64,000 nucleotides of DNA from Haloprofundus marisrubri (GTDB lineage Archaea > Halobacteriota > Halobacteria > Halobacteriales > Haloferacaceae): contig NZ_LOPU01000013.1 in NCBI RefSeq assembly GCF_001469955.1, positions 35,418 through 99,417 of the forward strand. Reading direction: 5' to 3'. A program made the translations under genes and the position numbers. The notes under the pieces are model-generated. The model was not told the DNA's origin and ran no database searches. It worked only from the letters and a program-made list of their open reading frames with translations. The first letter of the stretch is position 1. Each line of letters starts with the position of its first letter. Below are positions 16,881 through 24,883 of the stretch, piece by piece.

Positions 16881-16924
16881 CCGACGCCGTTCCACGGGTG
16901 TCGGTGTACCGACGCGGGTTTTTT
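16881..16924 (+). terminator. Two competing hairpins with T-tract upstream of udp
   Basis: GTCGGT at 16900-16905 can pair with ACCGAC at 16908-16913, just before GCGGG and six T (16919-16924). The first five bases of the same arm, GTCGG, can instead pair with CCGAC at 16881-16885. The layout resembles an attenuator, though a plain terminator for transcripts coming from cdd is the simpler reading. Confidence 0.35.
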
Positions 16925-16976
16925 GACCGCAGAGCGGGTGTACTGTCGGGAAGACGACATCATTACACATCACCGG

Positions 16977-16983
16977 TTTATTT
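16977..16983 (+). promoter_or_regulatory. TATA box of udp
   Basis: TTTATTT, in CCGGTTTATTTG, is centred 28 nt before the udp ATG at 17008, so the mRNA is predicted to be leaderless. Its position downstream of the T-tract means udp can be expressed independently of cdd. Confidence 0.5.
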
Positions 16984-17007
16984 GTCGTACCGTCTCCGAG
17001 AGCGGGT

Positions 17008-17832
17008 ATGACAGACACCGACGCCAGCGAGGACCCGAACGACGAGGTGCAGTACCACATCGAAGTCGCCGAAGGCGACGTCGCCGACGCCGTACTTCTT
17101 CCCGGCAACCCCGAGCGTGTGGACAAGATAACTGCGCTGTGGGACGACTACGACGAAGTCGCCTACCACCGCGAGTACCGGACGGCGACGGGCGCCTACG
17201 ACGACGCACCAATCTCGGTCACGTCGACGGGTATCGGCAGTCCCTCCGCGGCCATCGCCATCGAGGAACTCGCGCGCGTCGGCGTCGACACGTTCATCCG
17301 CGTCGGTTCCTGCGGCGCGATTCAACCCGAGATGGACGTCGGCGACCTCGTCATCACCTCCGGCGCAGTTCGTCAGGAAGGAACCAGCGCCGAGTACGTC
17401 CGCGAGGACTACCCGGCCGTCGCCGACCACGAGGTCGTCTCGGCGCTCGTCGCCGCCGCCGAACGACTCGGCTACGACTACCACGTCGGCCTCACGATGA
17501 GCGCCGACAGTTTCTACGCCGGACAGGGTCGCCCCGGACTCGACGGGTTTCGTGCTGCTGGCAGCGAGTCGCTCGTCGAAGAACTGCAGGAAGCGAACGT
17601 GAAGAACATCGAGATGGAAGCCAGCGCACTCTTGACTATCGCCAACGTCTACGGCCTCCGCGCGGGCGCGGTCTGTTCGGTGTACGCCAACCGAATCACC
17701 GGCGAGTTCCGAACCGAAGGCGAGTCGCGGGCGGCGGAGACGGCCAGTCTCGCCGTGGCGCTTCTCGCACGCATGGACGAGGTCAAGCGCGAGGCAGGCG
17801 TCGACACTTGGCACGCCGGCCTCTCGCTGTAA
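17008..17832 (+). CDS. udp: Uridine phosphorylase family nucleoside phosphorylase
   Basis: Splits uridine (or another nucleoside) with phosphate to base and ribose-1-phosphate, feeding the haloarchaeal nucleoside degradation route. 274 residues of the PNP/UDP family: LPGNPERVDKI (phosphate-binding GNPxR), STGIGSPSAAIAIEEL, RVGSCGAIQ and the substrate motif NIEMEASALLTIANVYGL. After an acidic N-terminus the protein is collinear with UDP enzymes. cdd upstream provides uridine. Specificity for uridine rather than inosine is inferred from similarity and context. Confidence 0.9.
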   Translation: MTDTDASEDPNDEVQYHIEVAEGDVADAVLLPGNPERVDKITALWDDYDEVAYHREYRTATGAYDDAPISVTSTGIGSPSAAIAIEELARVGVDTFIRVGSCGAIQPEMDVGDLVITSGAVRQEGTSAEYVREDYPAVADHEVVSALVAAAERLGYDYHVGLTMSADSFYAGQGRPGLDGFRAAGSESLVEELQEANVKNIEMEASALLTIANVYGLRAGAVCSVYANRITGEFRTEGESRAAETASLAVALLARMDEVKREAGVDTWHAGLSL

Positions 17833-17936
17833 GACCCTCACGCCTCCCCGGTTCGCTCCACCCGTCACGGAATCGGGACGCACCCCAAATTCGTGCGTTC
17901 TCGCGGCCGACGGGACCGTTCTCGTTCCAAAGCCCC

Positions 17937-17942
17937 TTTATC
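17937..17942 (+). promoter_or_regulatory. TATA box of NADH dehydrogenase gene
   Basis: TTTATC lies in CCCCTTTATCTC, 23-28 nt before the ATG at 17965, and implies a leaderless transcript. Confidence 0.45.
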
Positions 17943-17964
17943 TCATGGCTTCGCAAATAGACGC

Positions 17965-19131
17965 ATGACTCAGAAGGTCGTCGTTCTCGGTGCCGGGTAC
18001 GCGGGCGCCGGCGCGGTGAAAGCGTTCGAAGACGAGATAGAAGACGGCGAAGCCGAACTCACGTGGATTTCGGACCGAGACTACCACCTCGTGCTTCACG
18101 AGGTCCACCGGGTCATCCGCGACCCGAGCGTCGAATCGAAAGTCGCCGTCCCCATCGACGACATCAAATCGCCCGACACGAACTTCGTGAAGGGTCACGT
18201 CGAGAACGTCGACGTCGACGAACGCGTCGTCGAACTCGACGACGACCGGACCGTCGACTACGACTACCTGCTCGTCGGCCTCGGAAGCGCCACCGCCTTC
18301 TACGGCATCGAGGGTCTCGAAGAGTTCTCGCTGACGCTCAAGAGCCTCGACGACGCCCGCGAGATTCACGAGGAAATCAAGGCAGCAGCGGAAGACGCCT
18401 CCCGCAGCGAACCCGCCCAAGTCATCGTCGGCGGTGCGGGCCTCTCCGGCATTCAGGCGGCCGGTGAAATCGCGGAGTTCCGCGACAAACACCGCGCGCC
18501 CATCGACATCAAACTCGTCGAGGGCCTCGACGAAGTGTTCCCCGGTAACGACCCCGAACTGCAGGGCGCGCTCCGCAAACGGCTCAACATCCAAGACATC
18601 GAAATCATGACCGGCGAGTTCATCTCGCAGGTCGACGAGGAGACCATCTACGTCGGCGACGAGACGGAACTCGACTACGACGTGTTCATCTGGACCGGCG
18701 GCATCACCGGTCAGAAGGAAGTCGCGGAAGCGAAAGTCGACAAAGACGAGCGCTCGAACCGCATTTTCGCCGGTTCGGACTTCTCGACGAGCGACGAACG
18801 CGTCTTCGCCATCGGCGACTCGGCGCTCATCGACCAGGGTAACGACAACATCGCCCCGCCGACCGCACAGGCGGCGTGGCAGGCGGCGGAAGTCGCCGGC
18901 GAGAACCTCGCGCGAACGGTTCGCGGCCAGCCACTGAAAACGTGGGCGCACAAGGACAAGGGGACGCTCGTCTCCGTCGGCGAGATGGCTGTCGCCCACG
19001 GCGTCCAAGGTGTGCCCGTCCAGACGTTCGGCGGTCCCGGTGCGAAGTTCCTCAAGAAAGCGGTTGCGACGCGCTGGATTGCCGACATCTCGTCGGCCAA
19101 GCGCGCCGTCACCGCCTGGGACGACATGTAG
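17965..19131 (+). CDS. ndh: Type II NADH dehydrogenase (FAD-dependent)
   Basis: A membrane-associated single-subunit NADH:quinone oxidoreductase, or a close sulfide-quinone-reductase-type relative. 388 residues with an N-terminal FAD Rossmann motif VVVLGAGYAGAGAVKAF, the second dinucleotide motif VIVGGAGLSGIQAAGEIAEF near 155, and the FAD-binding end motif RVFAIGDSALI near 275. The redox cysteines of sulfide-quinone reductases are not visible in the core, which favours NDH-2. The start MTQKVVV follows a good TATA spacing; a longer frame to 17893 is Arg-rich and rejected. Confidence 0.85.
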   Translation: MTQKVVVLGAGYAGAGAVKAFEDEIEDGEAELTWISDRDYHLVLHEVHRVIRDPSVESKVAVPIDDIKSPDTNFVKGHVENVDVDERVVELDDDRTVDYDYLLVGLGSATAFYGIEGLEEFSLTLKSLDDAREIHEEIKAAAEDASRSEPAQVIVGGAGLSGIQAAGEIAEFRDKHRAPIDIKLVEGLDEVFPGNDPELQGALRKRLNIQDIEIMTGEFISQVDEETIYVGDETELDYDVFIWTGGITGQKEVAEAKVDKDERSNRIFAGSDFSTSDERVFAIGDSALIDQGNDNIAPPTAQAAWQAAEVAGENLARTVRGQPLKTWAHKDKGTLVSVGEMAVAHGVQGVPVQTFGGPGAKFLKKAVATRWIADISSAKRAVTAWDDM

Positions 19132-19299
19132 GCGGCGGCCGCCTCGTGCGGCCCACTGATTTTCGTTTTTTCTACCTCTCCGCTTTCGGCGTCACCACCC
19201 GACGAGCGACCGCACCGGTCGCTGCCGCTACTGTCGGCGTCGTCGCTCCGAGAGTAAGAGAAGAGAACCGCAGAAAACGAGAGAGTGTCCCCGACTCAG

Positions 19300-19833
19300 T
19301 TAGTGTTCAGGCTCCTCCGCGGGTGCGACCATGTCGTCGATGCGGAGGATGAGAATGTTGCTCGTGTCGTCTTTGCCGTCGACGGTGCCCTCGACGAGGA
19401 GTTTCGAGAGCGGCGTCGGACCGACGGTGACCTTCTCGCCCTCGTGGAAGTCGCGAACCGACCCCTGCAGGTGAATCTCCGCGCGGCAGAGTTCGGGGTG
19501 GTGGACGCTCGAGAGGTCGATTTCCTCGACGTTGGCGTTCTCGACGCGTTCGTCCTCGTGGAACAGCGGCACCGTCGCCGGTTCGTCCATCTCTTGGACG
19601 TCGAGCGCTTCGTAGGCGTTGGCCGTCGGCTTGTAGCCGCCTTTCGGGCCCGGCACGCCTTCGACTAACTGCAGCGCCTTCAGACTCTGCATCTGATTGC
19701 GGATGGTGCCCGGGTTGCGGTTTACCTCTGCGGCGATGTCCTCGCCTTTCACTGCGTCTTCGGCCTGACGGTAGAGGTTTATCAAGGCCGTGAGTATCTG
19801 TTTCTGACTCGGGGTGAGTTCGATAGACGACAT
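19300..19833 (-). CDS. Rrf2-like HTH transcriptional regulator
   Basis: 177 residues. The N-terminal winged helix LTPSQKQILTALINLYRQAEDAVKGEDIAAEVNRNPGTIRNQMQSLKALQLVEGVPGPKGGYKPT matches the Rrf2 pattern, including the wing GPKGGY. Rrf2-type Fe-S cysteines are absent. The C-terminal half (about 85-177) looks like a small beta-rich domain that might sense a ligand. A perfect CGAACGTTCG palindrome lies just upstream of the ATG, so autoregulation is likely. It is divergent from the epimerase, which may also be a target. Confidence 0.75.
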   Translation of the reverse strand: MSSIELTPSQKQILTALINLYRQAEDAVKGEDIAAEVNRNPGTIRNQMQSLKALQLVEGVPGPKGGYKPTANAYEALDVQEMDEPATVPLFHEDERVENANVEEIDLSSVHHPELCRAEIHLQGSVRDFHEGEKVTVGPTPLSKLLVEGTVDGKDDTSNILILRIDDMVAPAEEPEH

Positions 19834-19836
19834 AAA

Positions 19837-19846
19837 CGAACGTTCG
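19837..19846. promoter_or_regulatory. Palindrome CGAACGTTCG at regulator start
   Basis: A perfect 10-bp palindrome begins 3 nt upstream of the regulator ATG (minus strand), between the TATA-like AATTTAAGAAC (19855-19865) and the start codon. It is placed to block transcription if the HTH protein binds there. Confidence 0.4.
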
Positions 19847-20008
19847 CAATTGATGTTCTTAAATTCGACGGATAGCCGGTTTTTCAGTGAAAATCATGGT
19901 GATGCTATCGGCTGCGTAACTGTCTCTTTCGAGAATGATTGTTCGTTGACGCGCTTTCACTGATTCGACCGGAAAACGTTCGCGTTCAAGTGAATGTAAC
20001 CGGTAGGC

Positions 20009-20015
20009 CTTTACC
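20009..20015 (+). promoter_or_regulatory. TATA-like box of epimerase gene
   Basis: CTTTACC, inside GGCCTTTACCG, lies about 25 nt before the ATG at 20037. This fits the common haloarchaeal leaderless promoter. Confidence 0.4.
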
Positions 20016-20036
20016 GCCGCCTCTGGGCGTACACGT

Positions 20037-20954
20037 ATGCAGAATCAGCGAGTTCTCGTTACCGGCGGGGCCGGATTTATCGGGTCGAACCTCGCAAACC
20101 ACCTCGCCGTCGACAACGAGGTGGTGGCGGTCGACGACCTGTATCTCGGAACGCCCGAAAACCTCTCCGAAGACGTGGAGTTCGTCGAGGGGAGCGTTCT
20201 CGACGACGACCTTCCGACGGACGTCGACGTGCTGTTTCACCTCGCGGCGCTCTCGTCGTACACGATGCACGAGGAGAACCCCCGACGCGGCGCGCGCGTC
20301 AACGTCGAGGGGTTCGTCAACACCGTCGACCAGGCGAGACAGAACGGCTGTGACACCGTCGTCTACGCTTCGACATCGTCCATCTACGGGAATCGAACCG
20401 ACCCCTCACCCGAGAGTATGAGCGTCGAAGCACGAACGGGGTACGAGGCGTCGAAACTCGCCCGCGAGCGCTACGCGGAGTACTTCCACAACCACTACGA
20501 GATGTCCTTGGCGGGGATGCGCTTCTTCTCGGTGTATCAAGGCTTCGGCGGTGCGGAGGAACACAAAGGCCAGTACGCCAACACCGTCGCGCAGTTCGCG
20601 CACAAAATCGCCAACGGCGAGCGACCCGAACTGTTCGGCGACGGCTCACAGACCCGCGACTTCACCCACGTCGACGACATCGTTCGGGGACTGGAGTTGG
20701 CCGCCGACCACCAACTGCAAGGAATCTACAACCTCGGCACCGGCGAGAGCTACGACTTCAACGAGATGGTGGCGATGATAAACCAAGTGCTGGGAACCGA
20801 CGTCGAACCGAAGTACATCGAGAACCCACTCGACATCTACGTCCACGACACGAAAGCCGACGTCTCGAAGATGCACGAAGAGACCGGGTGGGAACCGTCA
20901 GTCGATTTCGAAGACGGCGTTCGTCGCGTCTGCGCGCCGTATCTCGACGACTGA
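20037..20954 (+). CDS. NAD-dependent nucleotide-sugar epimerase/dehydratase
   Basis: A short-chain dehydrogenase-type enzyme of 305 residues acting on a nucleotide sugar, most like UDP-glucose 4-epimerases. Motifs are VTGGAGFIGSNLANHLA (NAD binding, from residue 7), the catalytic S-x(n)-YxxxK as ASTSSIYG and YEASK (about 130-143), and the late substrate loop TRDFTHVDDIVRGL. The product would feed S-layer glycosylation or exopolysaccharide. No glycosyltransferase lies nearby, so the exact sugar is open. Confidence 0.88.
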   Translation: MQNQRVLVTGGAGFIGSNLANHLAVDNEVVAVDDLYLGTPENLSEDVEFVEGSVLDDDLPTDVDVLFHLAALSSYTMHEENPRRGARVNVEGFVNTVDQARQNGCDTVVYASTSSIYGNRTDPSPESMSVEARTGYEASKLARERYAEYFHNHYEMSLAGMRFFSVYQGFGGAEEHKGQYANTVAQFAHKIANGERPELFGDGSQTRDFTHVDDIVRGLELAADHQLQGIYNLGTGESYDFNEMVAMINQVLGTDVEPKYIENPLDIYVHDTKADVSKMHEETGWEPSVDFEDGVRRVCAPYLDD

Positions 20955-21000
20955 GCCGTCTTTCGCTACTGACGTGTGTGCGTCTCCGCGCAGAAAATAG

Positions 21001-22362
21001 CTATGCGACCGCGACTCTCGGTGCGAGAAGCGACTGACCCGCCTGACCGGAGTGCTGGCCTTCGAGGAACTCGACGGAGACGGAGACCTCGCGGCCGGTC
21101 TCCTGTTGGACCTGTTCACGAATCGTCTCCGCGAGGTCCGGATACGACGCGTCGGCCGGCCGCATCACTACGACACTCACCTCCGGTGTCTGTCCGAGAT
21201 AGCGAGACATCCCCACCTCAGTCCGCATCGAGGTGAGTTCGAGGTCACTGTACTGGTCGTCTTCCATCACCTGTTCGACGGCGGTGTTCGCGTCGTTGTC
21301 GAACGCGATTTGGTCGACGAGGAGTCCACCCGCACCGACGAAGATGCCGCCGAGAAGCACCAACGCAACCGCGGCCCCGAAGTACTGTGAGCGGTCGCTC
21401 GTCTCCGAGGTGGTCTCACCGTTGTTGACCTGACGGGTGTTCTCGGTCCAGGAGTCGGGGCGGTAGCCCAGATACCAGAGCACGAGAAACGCCGAGACGT
21501 TGACCGCCACCGCGTTGGTGATGAGAAGCACGCCCGCGCCGAGGTAGACGCTCGGCAGTCCCCACGCGAGGCCGATGCCGATGGCTGCCGCCGCGGGAAT
21601 GAGCGCGGCGGCAATCATCACGCCGACCAACGAGACAGGCAGCGCCGTTGCGAGGCCGAACGCACCGGCGGCCCCCGCACAGAACCCGACGAGAAGCGAG
21701 AGCAACCCCGGCGAGATTCGCTTGCTAATCTGGCTCACTGTCGACACGTCGAGTACGGAGGTGACGATTTGCCCCGACTGCAGCAGCAACCCGAGGACGA
21801 ACGCGCCGAGAATCGCCGCGCCGAAGCCGAAGAACTGCTGGGCGAACCCGATACGAATCATGCGTCGGTCGTTCAGCGAGATGCCGACACCCGAGATGAG
21901 CGCCGACCCCACTTGCGGGGCGATGACCATCGCGCCGACGACGACGGCCGGCGAGTCCATGAGCAGGCCCGCCGCCGCGACGAAGGCGCTGAACATCGTC
22001 ATCGAGTAGTACGTCAGGTTGCTGCGGTGCATGTCGAGCGCCTTCGCGCGAATCTCCTCGCGCGCCACCGCGTCGTCCTCCTCGACGCCGGCGACGAACC
22101 GTTCTTCGAGTTGGTGGTAGTTTCGGGTTTTCGCCGTCTCTGCGCTGGCGATGACGGTGTACTCCCTGTCGTCGACGCCGGCCTCGCGGAGTTCGTCGAT
22201 GACGTAGCCGACCGCCTGTGTCGGCAGCGGGAACTCGACGAGGACGGTGTCTCTGCGCTCGGTGGCGTCTTTCGTGACCACGAAGTCGATGTTCTCAGTC
22301 TCCAGAACGTCGACGACGTTCTCCTTGTTTGACTCGTCGACGAGGAGCTTGATAAGCCGCAT
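21001..22362 (-). CDS. DUF389 (TIGR00341) membrane protein
   Basis: 453 residues. A cytoplasmic N-terminal alpha/beta domain of about 85 residues (RLIKLLVDESNKENVVDVLE, ending with EYTVIASAETAKTRN) is followed by the DUF389 core of six or more helices, with the conserved [34 protein letters not shown] region (MFSAFVAAAGLLMDSPA...). A soluble C-terminal domain (about 340-453) follows. The biochemical role is unknown. A paralogue lies 1.1 kb away on the other side of arginase. Confidence 0.85.
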   Translation of the reverse strand: MRLIKLLVDESNKENVVDVLETENIDFVVTKDATERRDTVLVEFPLPTQAVGYVIDELREAGVDDREYTVIASAETAKTRNYHQLEERFVAGVEEDDAVAREEIRAKALDMHRSNLTYYSMTMFSAFVAAAGLLMDSPAVVVGAMVIAPQVGSALISGVGISLNDRRMIRIGFAQQFFGFGAAILGAFVLGLLLQSGQIVTSVLDVSTVSQISKRISPGLLSLLVGFCAGAAGAFGLATALPVSLVGVMIAAALIPAAAAIGIGLAWGLPSVYLGAGVLLITNAVAVNVSAFLVLWYLGYRPDSWTENTRQVNNGETTSETSDRSQYFGAAVALVLLGGIFVGAGGLLVDQIAFDNDANTAVEQVMEDDQYSDLELTSMRTEVGMSRYLGQTPEVSVVVMRPADASYPDLAETIREQVQQETGREVSVSVEFLEGQHSGQAGQSLLAPRVAVA

Positions 22363-22494
22363 CTACCCCACAAACACGCCTCGTAGTCTTGAGCGTGGCG
22401 GACAGTTGCATCCGACGAAATCTCAATTTCGACTCACCGTCACATCCGCGAAGTGAACCGCAACCACTACCCGTTCAGTCACGAACGTTCAGGT

Positions 22495-23403
22495 ATGACT
22501 CGCACGGTCCGAATCATCGGAGCACCGACCGACTACGGCGCGAACCGACGCGGCGTCGACATGGGGCCGTCGGCGATTCGCTACGCCGGACTCGCCGAGC
22601 AACTGGAGAACGCGGGCGTCGTTCCCGAAGACGCCGGCGACCTGCCGGTTCCGCGGGCCGAAGAACGCGACCCCGAGGCCAACCAACCGACAGAAGGCCA
22701 CGCGAAGTTCCTCCGCGAGACCGAGGAAGTCTCGACGCGACTCGCCGACGACGTGGCTGACGCGCTCGCAGACGACGTGACGCCGCTGGTGCTCGGCGGC
22801 GACCACTCCGTCGCCATCGGTTCGCTCGTCGGCTCCGCGCGCGACGCCGACATCGGCGCTATCTGGTTCGACGCTCACGGTGATTTGAACACGCCGACGA
22901 CGACGCCCAGCGGCAACGTCCACGGGATGCCGCTGGCGGCGGGTCTCGGCATCGCCGACTTCGGCGGCGTCGAGTGGGCCAACGCCCCCGGACTGCGCCC
23001 CGAGAACGTCGCTCTCGTCGGCCTCCGCAGCCTCGACGACGCCGAACGCGAACTCATCCGCTCGACGGACCTCACTGCGTTCACCATGTCCGACATCGAC
23101 GAACGCGGTATCACGGACGTCGTCGACGACGCCCTCGCCGTGGCCACCGACGGCACCGACGGCGTCCACGTCAGCCTCGATTTGGACTGGCTCGACCCCA
23201 AGGAGGCACCCGGTGTCGGGACGCCCGTCCGCGGCGGCGTCAGCTACCGCGAGGCGCACTCGGCGCTGGAGACGGTCGCGCACTCGGAGTCGCTGCGCTC
23301 GCTCGAGGTGGTCGAAGTCAATCCCATCCTCGACGAACACAACGAGACCGCCGAGTTGGCGACGGAACTGGCGGCGAGTGCGCTCGGCAAGACGATTCTG
23401 TAG
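22495..23403 (+). CDS. rocF: Arginase
   Basis: Hydrolyses arginine to ornithine and urea with two Mn ions. About 302 residues from MTRTVRIIGAPTDYGANRRGVDMGPSAIR, a start typical of arginase rather than agmatinase. Metal ligands are visible in LGGDHSVAIG, DAHGDLNTPTTTPSGNVHGMP and SLDLDWLDP; the last, with Leu-Asp-Leu-Asp, is also arginase-like. The C-terminal LEVVEVNPILDEHNETAEL closes the active site. A longer frame start at 22453 is atypical. The gene sits between two DUF389 genes; no arginine operon is seen. Confidence 0.9.
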   Translation: MTRTVRIIGAPTDYGANRRGVDMGPSAIRYAGLAEQLENAGVVPEDAGDLPVPRAEERDPEANQPTEGHAKFLRETEEVSTRLADDVADALADDVTPLVLGGDHSVAIGSLVGSARDADIGAIWFDAHGDLNTPTTTPSGNVHGMPLAAGLGIADFGGVEWANAPGLRPENVALVGLRSLDDAERELIRSTDLTAFTMSDIDERGITDVVDDALAVATDGTDGVHVSLDLDWLDPKEAPGVGTPVRGGVSYREAHSALETVAHSESLRSLEVVEVNPILDEHNETAELATELAASALGKTIL

Positions 23404-23488
23404 GCCGCATTTCGTCCTCGGCGCGGCCGTGTCGCGCCCTGTGCGAACAAGCTTGCTGCTTTTTCGCTCGCTCGCGGTTGCATCGTCT

Positions 23489-24883
23489 GTGCGTATCGTT
23501 CACCTGTTCGTCTCCGCGGACGAACGAACCCGAGTCGGTGAGACGCTCTCTGACCTTGACGTCGACTACGCGGTGACGAGCGACGACGCCGACGGCCACC
23601 GCGCGCTGTTTCAGTTTCCGATACCCTCCGACGGCGTCGGCGACGTACTCGGCCGCCTCCACGAATCGGGCGTCCCCGAGGAGACGTACACGGTCGTCGG
23701 CGACGCGGAAGCGGCGTTGACCCCGAACGTCGACGAACTGCAGAACCGCTACGCGCAAGATTTCACGCCGCTTTCGTTCTTCTCGCTCCGCGCGAAGGCG
23801 CGGTCGCTCAGCCGCGACCAGTACTCGTTCGTCTGGATGATTTTCCTCAGCGCCGTTATCGCCACGGCGGGGTTGCTCATCGACTCGCCCGCCGTCGTCG
23901 TCGGGTCGATGGTCATCGCGCCGTTCGTCGGCCCCATCCTCACGACCGGCGTCGGGGCGGTGACCGACGACTGGCGGATGGCCGTCGACGGCCTCCGACT
24001 CCAACTGTTGGGACTCGCTGTCAGCGTCGGCGGGTCGGCGGTTACGGCTTTCTTTCTCAAGTCGCTCTCGCTCGTTCCCGCGACGCTCGCGCCGGCGAGT
24101 ATCGAACTCGTGACACTCCGACTCGCGCCGAGCGCCATCGCCGTTCTCGTCGGACTAGCCGCCGGTGCCGCTGCGACGTTCGGTATCACGACCGAGGGAC
24201 CGCTGTCGCTCATCGGCGTGATGATTGCTGCCGCGCTCATCCCCGCGGCGGGTGTCGTGGGTATCGGTATCGCTTGGTTTACCCCAGTTCTCGCTCTCGG
24301 GACGTTTCTGCTCCTCGTCGTGACGGTACTGGCTATCAACGTTGCCATGTTCGTCATGTTGTGGGTGCTCGACTACTGGCCGAACCCCGGCGGACTAAGA
24401 CGGTATCTCTCCGGCGACCGGCGGCGGACGCTCGTGGTCACGCTGGCGGCGATTGCGCTCGTCGTCTCCGTCGGTGTCGTCACCGTCGCTACCGGCCAGC
24501 AGGTGGCGTACCAACGGACGGTGAACCAGCAGGTCGAAGAGGTGCTGGGTCAGGAGCAGTACAGTGACCTACAGGCGACGAGCGTCACCGTCCAGTACGG
24601 CTATCCGGCCGGACTGTTCACCGACCGGGAGACGGTGACCGTCACCATCTCGCGCACTGCAGACCGGTCGTACCCGTTGCTCCCGAGCGAGATACAGCGA
24701 GAAATTCGGGCGACGACGGGACAGAACCCGGTCGTCCGCGTGCGGTTCGTCGACTACGACCAGACGGGTTACTCGTCGGCTTCGACGGCGTCCGTTTCGT
24801 CCGTCTCCTCCGCTTCCTCCGCTTCCTCTACTTCGACGTCGCCGACGCTCGCGGCAGGAATCACGTCGACGGCGGCGACGTAG
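23489..24883 (+). CDS. DUF389 membrane protein with Ser-rich tail overlapping gyrA
   Basis: About 464 residues from a GTG start ([20 protein letters not shown]). The layout is that of the first DUF389 protein: an N-terminal alpha/beta domain, the membrane core with [22 protein letters not shown] and [17 protein letters not shown], and a C-terminal soluble domain. It differs in its end: after [13 protein letters not shown] it runs into a 35-residue Ser/Thr/Ala-rich tail read antisense to the acidic tail of gyrA, over 115 bp. The tail looks acquired by loss of an earlier stop. The longer frame to 23213 lies inside arginase and is rejected. Confidence 0.8.
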   Translation: MRIVHLFVSADERTRVGETLSDLDVDYAVTSDDADGHRALFQFPIPSDGVGDVLGRLHESGVPEETYTVVGDAEAALTPNVDELQNRYAQDFTPLSFFSLRAKARSLSRDQYSFVWMIFLSAVIATAGLLIDSPAVVVGSMVIAPFVGPILTTGVGAVTDDWRMAVDGLRLQLLGLAVSVGGSAVTAFFLKSLSLVPATLAPASIELVTLRLAPSAIAVLVGLAAGAAATFGITTEGPLSLIGVMIAAALIPAAGVVGIGIAWFTPVLALGTFLLLVVTVLAINVAMFVMLWVLDYWPNPGGLRRYLSGDRRRTLVVTLAAIALVVSVGVVTVATGQQVAYQRTVNQQVEEVLGQEQYSDLQATSVTVQYGYPAGLFTDRETVTVTISRTADRSYPLLPSEIQREIRATTGQNPVVRVRFVDYDQTGYSSASTASVSSVSSASSASSTSTSPTLAAGITSTAAT

